Shown here: one piece after another, positions 1 through 5,104 of the stretch
Position numbering within the stretch: position 1 is the stretch's first letter
Layout of the letters: the number at the start of each line of letters is the position of its first letter
Origin: Acidobacteriaceae bacterium
Lineage (GTDB): Bacteria; Acidobacteriota; Terriglobia; Terriglobales; Acidobacteriaceae
Reading direction: 5' to 3'
Assembly: GCA_003165095.1 (NCBI GenBank)
Contig: PLSH01000200.1
Location: forward strand, 4,940 to 10,043
DNA: 5,104 nucleotides
Program-made: the position numbers and the translations under genes
The notes under the pieces: model-generated
What the model saw: the letters and a program-made list of their open reading frames with translations, nothing else
The model's database searches: none
What the model was told of the DNA's origin: nothing

Positions 1-245
1 ATGAACACTTCCGGCGCGCGGCTCAGGTCTCGCTCTGTGTTCTTATCTGCGCCGCTCTCACCGCCATCTTCCTGCGGCGAAGCTGGATCGCTCTGGCCCT
101 GCTGATAGCCATGGCGGGCTACTGGTACGATCTCCGCGGCCAGCGGGATGCCGCGAATCTGCAGATGCCGCTCAACAGAGTTGGTCAGCGCGCGCTGGCG
201 CTCTCATCTCTTTTTTCCGCCCTGCTCATCATTGGCTTTTGGTAG
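1..245 (+). CDS. C-terminal part of a multi-pass membrane protein (5' end outside the window)
   Basis: An open frame runs from the left edge (first full codon at base 3) to a TAG at 243-245, giving 80 residues with no start needed inside the window. The peptide is strongly hydrophobic. Three candidate membrane segments are visible at visible-residue positions about 9-24, 28-42 and 63-80, the last ending almost at the C-terminus (IIGFW). Short Arg-rich or polar stretches lie between them (for example RR at 25-26 and YDLRGQRD at 42-49). Codons favour G or C in third position, as in the other genes here, which supports real coding. An in-frame ATG at 108 is the only internal Met start that could be considered, but the hydrophobic sequence continues upstream of it, so the gene most likely begins outside the window. 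The family is not recognised. It is transcribed convergently toward the glycosidase operon and so is probably unrelated to it in function. Confidence 0.6.
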   Translation, partial: EHFRRAAQVSLCVLICAALTAIFLRRSWIALALLIAMAGYWYDLRGQRDAANLQMPLNRVGQRALALSSLFSALLIIGFW

Positions 246-271
246 CCCATTGCGCCTGGCAAGCTGGCAGC
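246..271. other. Convergent intergenic gap
   Basis: Only 26 bp separate the stop of the left-edge membrane protein gene (+) from the stop of the GH42 gene (-, TAA at 272-274). A small inverted repeat, AAGCT-GGC-AGCTT, spans 261-273 and overlaps the GH42 stop codon. The stem is only 5 bp and no T-run follows it on either strand, so it is not called a terminator. Confidence 0.5.
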
Positions 272-2476
272 TTACTTGTTGCCCGCTGTATTCTCCTCGA
301 CGATTGCCAAATCCCACGGTGCCAGCCTGAGTTCAGCCCCCGGCGTCACCGGCGCGCTGTCAAACAGATTGATTCCGGCCGCATAGGCGTAGCGAATTGT
401 TACTTCTGCGCCCGAGTAGTTGAAGTAGTAATGAATCCGCTTGCCAAGGCGGTTCACGCCGTGCTGCACATGAACCGCGGCAGGCAATTGCTGGTCGGGT
501 CCGGTCAGGCCGATCTTCTCCAGGCTGCTGCGCAGAATAGCCGTTTGCAGCTTGTCTGAAACATAAGTTCCCTCGTAGAGCAGCGTGCCCGCGCCAAATT
601 CGTTTTCCGTAATCGCCGGCCATCTTCCAAAAAATGCGTGGTCGTAATAGGCCAGCGCCTTGGCATGATCGAGCATGAGGAACTCGGCCCAGTACTGCAC
701 CTTGTTGCCGTCGCCCACTCCATACGGGTCGCCCTTGAGCCCCAGAGGCTGCTCGAGATTTGAAAACTCCTGGTAGCTGAAACCGGCTGCCTCGCGCAAC
801 GGGCCGGGAGCGCGCTCCCAGCGGACCGCTGAATTCTCATTGGCGAAGCCGCTCTTGAACGTCATCACCACGTGGCCGCCATGCTTTACATAATCTGAGA
901 TGCGCATGAGCAGCGCATCGTCCGCAATGTAAAGCGCGGGGACAATCAGCAGCTTGTAAGCCGAAAAGTCCTGCGTATCTGAAAAAACGAAGTCGCAGCC
1001 AACATTCATATCGTAGAGGGAGCGGTGAATCTGGTGCACCAGCGTCGCGTAGTCCGCAACCGGCGGAGCAAAGCTCCACTGCGGGCCCGCGGAGGTGAAA
1101 GGCATGAAGCCGATGGCATTGAGCGAGTCGCGGCTCCATAAGATCGCGACCTGGTTGTGAATCTGCAGGCCCACCAGGTGCGGGCCGATTTTTTCGAGCT
1201 CATGAGCGGTCCGGCTCACCTCCGCGTATGCCCGGTTCGGCTCCAGATCGTGCGACAGCACCCCCTTCCAATACGTCTCCTGGTTGGCCGCAATCGAGGC
1301 CCAGTGCCAGTACTCCACCATGTTGGCGCCGTTGGAGACATGCGTATAAACGTCCTCGCGCAACTGCCCGTCGTAGGGCGGATATTGGTGGGCCGAACTC
1401 CAATCGGTCGTTTGGGCGTTGGTCTCCGTCACCAGGTAATTGGAGTGCTTGAGTGAGCGGGCAAAATCGCCATTGATGGATTGCGAAGAGCCGTCGTAAT
1501 GATCCTGCGTTCCGTGATAATTATTCAGCGCCGGAATATCGAGAGCCTCGGCGACCCCCTCTTCATTCACGTCGCGTTGCATCGTCCCGGCGTAGTCGGT
1601 GGTCACGAACTGGCGCGGTGAAGCGCACTCCCGAACCAGCACGGCCTGCCACTTGAGAAAATCCGTCACCCGCATCTGGCTCCAGCGCGTCCATTCCAGC
1701 TTGTATCCGGTGCTCTGCGCGCCGTCGCGCGTGGGCAGGTCTTCCCAGGTGTGCAGGTTCTCGCCCCAGTAATTCAGAAACCATGCCTTGCTCAGCGCCT
1801 CGGGCGTTACGAATTTCTTTTCGAGATAATGTTGGAAGCCGATGAAGACGTCGGCGTTGGCGGCGTCGTAGGGGCCCGTTTCGTTGTCCAGTTGCCAGCC
1901 GATTACGGCGGGGTTGTCTTTGTAGTGCGCCACAATGTGGCGGATGAGGCGCTCGGCATAAAAACGGTAGGCCGGCGAGTCGGTGTCCATGTTCTGCCGC
2001 ATCCCGTACGTGCTCTCCACCGTCGGGCCGCCAAACAATTTGGGGTTCAGCGTGCGCGCCAGAATTTCAGGATGCTCATGTGCCATCCACGCGGGTACAG
2101 AATAAGTGGGCGTGCCCAGAATGACCTTGATGCCGGCCTTGCCCATCGCGTCCACCACGCGGTCCATCCACGCGTAATCGAATTGGCCGTCTTCCGGCTC
2201 CCACAGGCTCCACGTAGACTCGCCCATGCGCACCACGCTCAGCCCGGCAGCCTTCATCAGGGACACGTCCTTGTCGAGCCGCGCACTCTGGTCCCCCGGC
2301 ATGTACTCGTTGTAGTAAGCCGCGCCATAAAGCACATTGGGAAAATCCAGCGTCTGCTCGACAGGCGTGGGCACCGGCGCGGTCGCCGTCGATTGCGCGC
2401 CGCCAACCACGGCGCCCCACAAAATCAGAGACATTGCGGATAGTACACAAAGACATTTGCTGCGCAACTGAATCAT
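272..2476 (-). CDS. Secreted GH42 family beta-galactosidase
   Basis: Predicted to hydrolyse terminal beta-D-galactosyl residues outside the cytoplasm. The 734-residue length suits full-length GH42 (about 650-750 residues plus a leader). Residues 1-27 form a Sec signal peptide: basic N-terminus, hydrophobic core about 9-24, likely cleavage after GGA at 27. There is no lipobox Cys. A TIM barrel spans about 45-420 with family landmarks: YYNEYMPGDQ at 54-63, VRMGESTWSLWEPEDGQFD at 82-100, TPTYSVPAW at 122-130. The acid/base is Glu199 in GWQLDNETG, and the likely nucleophile is Glu351 in LVTETN. A Rossmann-like GH42 trimerisation domain follows (about 440-640; LLIVPALYIADD at 509-520, GGHVVMTFKSGF at 533-544), then a short C-terminal beta domain (about 665-728). 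The Cys residues that bind zinc in some GH42 enzymes are absent. The ATG at 2476 is preceded by AAAGGGA. It is the last gene of the apparent operon, 35 bp after the GH36-like gene. The family call is firm; substrate specificity is not determined. Confidence 0.93.
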   Translation of the reverse strand: MIQLRSKCLCVLSAMSLILWGAVVGGAQSTATAPVPTPVEQTLDFPNVLYGAAYYNEYMPGDQSARLDKDVSLMKAAGLSVVRMGESTWSLWEPEDGQFDYAWMDRVVDAMGKAGIKVILGTPTYSVPAWMAHEHPEILARTLNPKLFGGPTVESTYGMRQNMDTDSPAYRFYAERLIRHIVAHYKDNPAVIGWQLDNETGPYDAANADVFIGFQHYLEKKFVTPEALSKAWFLNYWGENLHTWEDLPTRDGAQSTGYKLEWTRWSQMRVTDFLKWQAVLVRECASPRQFVTTDYAGTMQRDVNEEGVAEALDIPALNNYHGTQDHYDGSSQSINGDFARSLKHSNYLVTETNAQTTDWSSAHQYPPYDGQLREDVYTHVSNGANMVEYWHWASIAANQETYWKGVLSHDLEPNRAYAEVSRTAHELEKIGPHLVGLQIHNQVAILWSRDSLNAIGFMPFTSAGPQWSFAPPVADYATLVHQIHRSLYDMNVGCDFVFSDTQDFSAYKLLIVPALYIADDALLMRISDYVKHGGHVVMTFKSGFANENSAVRWERAPGPLREAAGFSYQEFSNLEQPLGLKGDPYGVGDGNKVQYWAEFLMLDHAKALAYYDHAFFGRWPAITENEFGAGTLLYEGTYVSDKLQTAILRSSLEKIGLTGPDQQLPAAVHVQHGVNRLGKRIHYYFNYSGAEVTIRYAYAAGINLFDSAPVTPGAELRLAPWDLAIVEENTAGNK

Positions 2477-2480
2477 TGAT

Positions 2481-2487
2481 TCCCTTT
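2481..2487 (-). promoter_or_regulatory. Probable ribosome binding site of the GH42 gene
   Basis: On the minus strand AAAGGGA lies 4 nt upstream of the ATG at 2474-2476, within the purine-rich run GGGAAAGGGA. It is a moderate Shine-Dalgarno match and supports this start. The 35-bp gap that holds it shows no promoter-like or terminator-like element, consistent with translation from an operon transcript. Confidence 0.55.
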
Positions 2488-2511
2488 CCCAACCAAGTTT
2501 CGCCCCGCGCG

Positions 2512-4710
2512 CTATTTCACGCCGAAGAGCACGATGGCTGCTCCTGATTCCATCTCGCTTTCAATCACCGCGCGGCCGCGGCCGTCGAAACTCACCCTGG
2601 TTCCCTCCGTCGCCCATAACTCCTGCGCGGGGCTGTGCTCGGTAACATAGACCATTTTGCCCGGAATCGTGGAGAAAAGCACGGCTACGCCCTTGCCTGT
2701 GGCATCCTGAATTTTTTCATGCGTCTCATAACTCGATGAAACCGCGCCGCTCGTAATTGGATAACTATCCGCTACATCCAGCCTCACCTGCTTGTAACGG
2801 CTCAAAAATTCGCTCATCCACTTCACACCCGCTTCAGACACCGTGGAAAGGCTGCCCCAGACTCCATTCTGGCCCAAAGCCAGGGACGCCATGTTGACCA
2901 ACTGCGACGCCGGTGGATCGTCGGGATAATAGTGGGTCAGAAAAAGATTCGACGGAACCCATTCATCGTAGTTCATCGGCTTGCGGCAGATCCATGTTCG
3001 CGCCGGCCCGGGAAAGAAAAAGAGGTTGTCGTTCTGCGCTCCATCCTTGTGCGGCTGATCGTAATCCGCAAGATATGGGCCGTTATTGGCCAGAAAGAAC
3101 CTTCCCGCGGAGAGAAATCCCAATCCCACCGCGCGCCCGTCTTCTGTAATATCGAAATCAAAAACAATCTCCGGATAAACGCTGCGCACTTTCTCCACAA
3201 TCCGAACCATCTGCTGCGGAAGCTGAAACGCATACGAATCCGAACGCTCCTGTTGCGAATTGGCCGCCGTGCCATGCCAATGATCGGGCGAATCGCAGCC
3301 GTACTGCGCCACCGCATCCCAGATAAAGTAGCGCGCCCCCGTCTCACGCGCCACGCGAATCAGCGTCTCCGCATATACGTCGCTGTAATCGCTCACCAGG
3401 CACATGGGATAACTGGCTTCCGATCCCCAGATGTCGCCCGGCGGCGAAATTTTTCCCATCCAGGTGCAGATATCCCCGCGGTGCGCGGCCAACACTTTGC
3501 TCGATACTGCTGCCATGGTCGGATTATCCCAAAGCCCCAGCTTCATTCCATGCTGGTCTAGCCGCGCCTTCACGGTCTCGAGTCCGTTCTTGAGCCGCGT
3601 GTGGTCCGGTTCCCAATCGCCCGTCTTCTCGTACCAGCCCGTGTCCATCACGAAGACTTCAATTCCCAGGCGATGCGCAACCTCGATCTCCGCCAGCAGC
3701 TTGGTGTTTGTAAAGTTGGTCAGATACTCCTCGTGGTTCCACCACTTGTCGCGCTCCTGAAAATTCCACGTATCGTAGAAAAGATACGGGAACCTGCTGC
3801 CGCCTTTTGTATCCATCGCCGATCGCACGAATTTGCGAAACTGCCTGGCCAGCCCTTCGCTGCCTTCGTTGGACACCGCGGCTTCCATCCATACCGTGTC
3901 GAAGCTCCGCATCGCCTGCCCGGCTACATAATTGCCCTTCACGGCAACCAGCTTTACCCTGCGATCCGGCTCCAGGTCGTAGCGCAAAAAGGTGTCTGGC
4001 ATTTGCGACCCATGCTCGTAAGCAAGCAGCAGGGCGTCTTTGCCCTCCGCGCCGGTAAGAATCGGCCCCGCCGCGCCGATCCGGTCCTGAAACCGCCGCT
4101 GGCCAACATCGAGCGCGCCCAGCGTATTGCTGTGCAGCAGCGCATTCCAATTGGAAAGTTGCACCTCGGTGACCCGGCTAAGTGTAGCCAATGACGCGCC
4201 CAGGTAGGTGAGCGTTCCCGTGCGCAAATCGAACTTGAATCCCTGCTCATCGCGGCTTTCCAGCGTGTAACGAAAGCGGACCAGCGCGTTGTCCGGCGCC
4301 AACTGAAATATCATGCGGAGATGCAAGGCCGGTTTCGCTTCCACCGTTCCCTCGAAGGAATATTCCGTCACTCCGTTATTCAGCTTTTCAGGAGCGCGAC
4401 CCGCTCTCACCTCGCGCAGAGCTGTATCAACCGCGCCTCCCTCGAGCGGAAACGAGGGCGGAGCAAAATCATATCTCCGGCCGCTCTTGCGATGCTCAAG
4501 CGACCAGAGGTTCGATTTCGACCCTGCGATGGAAATGCGAATGAGCGCGTTGCCGCAATCGAGTGTTGAAGTGTCCCCCGGGCTCTCCTTGCGCTGTTCC
4601 GGCAAGGTCGGCGATGGAGCGGCTTCAGCGCCTGCTTCCAACGCCGGTATAGTCAGGCTCGAAGCCGAAAAAGCGGAAATTCCCCCCAGAAATCCTCTTC
4701 TGCTAATCAT
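2512..4710 (-). CDS. Tat-exported GH36-like (alpha-galactosidase/melibiase superfamily) glycoside hydrolase
   Basis: Probable exported alpha-galactosidase-type enzyme of 732 residues, close to the usual GH36 size. The N-terminus MISRRGFLGG matches the twin-arginine consensus, followed by a weakly hydrophobic stretch and a likely cleavage at AEA (28-30). An N-terminal beta-sandwich domain covers about 50-300, a TIM barrel about 305-620, and a C-terminal beta domain about 640-732. GH36-type landmarks are FYDTWNF at 311-317, EVFVMDTGWY at 351-360 (compare the family's FxxDDGW), GDWEPD at 364-369, and HGMKLGLWDNP at 387-397. RYFIWDAV at 460-467 puts Asp465 at the expected nucleophile position (compare KWD). 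The acid/base region is atypical: where classical GH36 has Ser-Asp, this protein has NNGPY at 542-546, preceded by FDFDITEDGR at 517-526. The chosen start is ATG at 4708-4710 with AGAGGA just upstream. A TTG ten codons earlier is in frame but lacks a good ribosome site and would push the Tat motif inward. It sits 43 bp after the SGNH-type gene and 35 bp before GH42. The clan call is good; enzyme specificity is uncertain. Confidence 0.82.
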   Translation of the reverse strand: MISRRGFLGGISAFSASSLTIPALEAGAEAAPSPTLPEQRKESPGDTSTLDCGNALIRISIAGSKSNLWSLEHRKSGRRYDFAPPSFPLEGGAVDTALREVRAGRAPEKLNNGVTEYSFEGTVEAKPALHLRMIFQLAPDNALVRFRYTLESRDEQGFKFDLRTGTLTYLGASLATLSRVTEVQLSNWNALLHSNTLGALDVGQRRFQDRIGAAGPILTGAEGKDALLLAYEHGSQMPDTFLRYDLEPDRRVKLVAVKGNYVAGQAMRSFDTVWMEAAVSNEGSEGLARQFRKFVRSAMDTKGGSRFPYLFYDTWNFQERDKWWNHEEYLTNFTNTKLLAEIEVAHRLGIEVFVMDTGWYEKTGDWEPDHTRLKNGLETVKARLDQHGMKLGLWDNPTMAAVSSKVLAAHRGDICTWMGKISPPGDIWGSEASYPMCLVSDYSDVYAETLIRVARETGARYFIWDAVAQYGCDSPDHWHGTAANSQQERSDSYAFQLPQQMVRIVEKVRSVYPEIVFDFDITEDGRAVGLGFLSAGRFFLANNGPYLADYDQPHKDGAQNDNLFFFPGPARTWICRKPMNYDEWVPSNLFLTHYYPDDPPASQLVNMASLALGQNGVWGSLSTVSEAGVKWMSEFLSRYKQVRLDVADSYPITSGAVSSSYETHEKIQDATGKGVAVLFSTIPGKMVYVTEHSPAQELWATEGTRVSFDGRGRAVIESEMESGAAIVLFGVK

Positions 4711-4713
4711 TTT

Positions 4714-4720
4714 TCCTCTT
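4714..4720 (-). promoter_or_regulatory. Ribosome binding site that decides the GH36-like start
   Basis: The minus strand reads AAGAGGA, then AAA, then ATG. The strong purine core AGAGG is about 4 nt from the ATG at 4708-4710, a slightly short but workable spacing. It favours this ATG over the upstream in-frame TTG at 4738-4740. The resulting protein begins directly with the Tat motif, as is usual. Confidence 0.65.
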
Positions 4721-4753
4721 ATCTGCAAGCCGGAACGCAACCCGGTTCAATCC

Positions 4754-5104
4754 CTATTTCCGTCGCAGCTCAAAGTGATGCGGCTTGGGATCGAGGTCTT
4801 TGCGTATCATCGCCGCGAATTCATCCTGCGCTTCCCGCAATTCGGCCTCCGCAATGCCTGAGGCCGCGCCCTGCTTTACTTCCGCGCTCAGAATAAAACG
4901 CGCCAGGTCGAGCGTGGCGCGCCGCTCCTCGTTCCCGTCCACTCCGCGCGCCTGCTCCAGCATTGGCGTTTTGTAGAGAGCCAGGTTCACCCCGTGCTGC
5001 AACTCTTCGCGCGAGAATCCGGCCACGTCTTTCCCGTCAATCCGCAGTTCGTACTGCCCCGGCTCGAGCGCTTCGATCCGCACCATCATCTGATCGAGCG
5101 CGGC
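4754..5104 (-). CDS. C-terminal part of a probable SGNH/GDSL-family hydrolase (5' end outside the window)
   Basis: The frame is open from the right edge (bases 5102-5104) to a TAG at 4754-4756, showing 116 residues. An internal ATG at 5087-5089 exists, but the frame continues upstream of it (AALDQ precedes MMVRIEAL), and the visible part begins inside a domain, so the true start is beyond the window. The pattern LEPGQYELRIDGKDVAGFS, then HGVNLALYKTPMLEQA, resembles the region after the catalytic domain of a group of bacterial SGNH/GDSL hydrolases: a small beta unit with an IDG turn, then a GVNLA-PM-QA segment. A charged, probably helical tail rich in Ala, Glu and Arg follows, ending in KPHHFELRRK. 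The Ser of GDSL and the Asp-x-x-His catalytic block would lie upstream and cannot be seen. If the assignment holds, the protein could be an esterase that deacylates the glycan attacked by the two glycosidases downstream. The family call rests on this C-terminal pattern alone, recalled from memory. Confidence 0.6.
   Translation of the reverse strand, partial: AALDQMMVRIEALEPGQYELRIDGKDVAGFSREELQHGVNLALYKTPMLEQARGVDGNEERRATLDLARFILSAEVKQGAASGIAEAELREAQDEFAAMIRKDLDPKPHHFELRRK

Larger units (their letters stand above)
272..5104 (-). other. Putative three-gene glycan-degradation operon (SGNH-type hydrolase, GH36-like, GH42)
   Basis: Three genes share one strand with gaps of 43 and 35 bp and no visible terminator or promoter between them. 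Two of the three have clear export signals (Tat on the GH36-like protein, Sec on GH42). The functions fit one task: removing alpha- and beta-linked galactosyl-type residues, perhaps after deacylation. The promoter and any regulator or transporter are outside the window on the right. Co-transcription is inferred from spacing and direction. Confidence 0.65.

Noticed and set aside
1..105. ATG at the very first base opening a 34-codon frame to TGA at 103-105
   Set aside because: The overlapping third frame (membrane protein tail) has better codon use and a coherent hydrophobic product. The ATG at the window edge appears to be coincidence.
261..273. Inverted repeat AAGCT-GGC-AGCTT as a bidirectional terminator between convergent genes
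   Set aside because: The stem is only 5 bp, with little G+C and no T-run on either side. Too weak to call.
1751..2443. Long plus-strand open frame (230 codons) opposite the GH42 N-terminal half
   Set aside because: It lies wholly antisense to a well-supported GH42 catalytic domain. Its product is Arg/His/Val-rich with no recognisable motif, as expected of a shadow frame in G+C-rich DNA.
2573..2584. Perfect 12-bp palindrome CGGCCGCGGCCG
   Set aside because: It falls in the GH36-like C-terminal coding sequence at an Asp-Gly-Arg-Gly-Arg stretch and follows from repeated G+C-rich codons.
2932..4194. Plus-strand open frames at 2932-3561 and 3601-4194 opposite the GH36-like gene
   Set aside because: These are shadows of the GH36-like coding sequence, with low-complexity Arg-rich products and no family pattern.
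4439..4458. Inverted repeat CCCTCG / CGAGGG with an 8-nt loop
   Set aside because: It lies inside the GH36-like coding region, is short, and is explained by codon composition; no regulatory setting is apparent.
4711..4753. Possible internal promoter in the 43-bp gap before the GH36-like gene
   Set aside because: Only a ribosome binding site is visible; I could not find a convincing pair of -35 and -10 elements.

Overview
The window looks like the chromosome of a G+C-rich Gram-negative soil-type bacterium. The style of the genes (Tat- and Sec-exported glycoside hydrolases next to a GDSL/SGNH-type hydrolase) is reminiscent of Acidobacteriota, or less likely Verrucomicrobiota/Planctomycetota. 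That assignment is inference from gene style only; no rRNA or marker gene is present.

Layout: bases 1-245 (+ strand) hold the last 80 codons of an integral membrane protein whose start lies off the left edge. It converges, with a 26-bp gap, on a block of three co-directional minus-strand genes that fills the rest of the window. In transcription order (right to left) these are: the 3' end of a probable SGNH/GDSL-family hydrolase (4754 to beyond 5104), a Tat-exported GH36-like (alpha-galactosidase/melibiase superfamily) protein (2512-4710), and a Sec-exported GH42 beta-galactosidase (272-2476). The gaps are 43 and 35 bp and each carries a plausible ribosome binding site, so the three are probably one operon whose promoter lies beyond the right edge.

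Taken together the block looks like a small extracytoplasmic glycan-degradation locus: a possible esterase, an alpha-galactosidase-like enzyme and a beta-galactosidase. This could suit a galactose-containing, possibly esterified plant or microbial polysaccharide, but the true substrate cannot be read from the sequence. No transporter, sensor or regulator is visible here.

The most notable point is in the GH36-like protein. The nucleophile-side motifs are present, but the position where classical GH36 enzymes carry the catalytic acid/base Asp reads Asn-Asn. A D-I-T-E element just upstream may matter instead. The protein may therefore belong to a divergent branch with different chemistry or specificity. 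I saw no RNA gene, mobile element, CRISPR array or convincing terminator, and no strong evidence for a wholly novel system.
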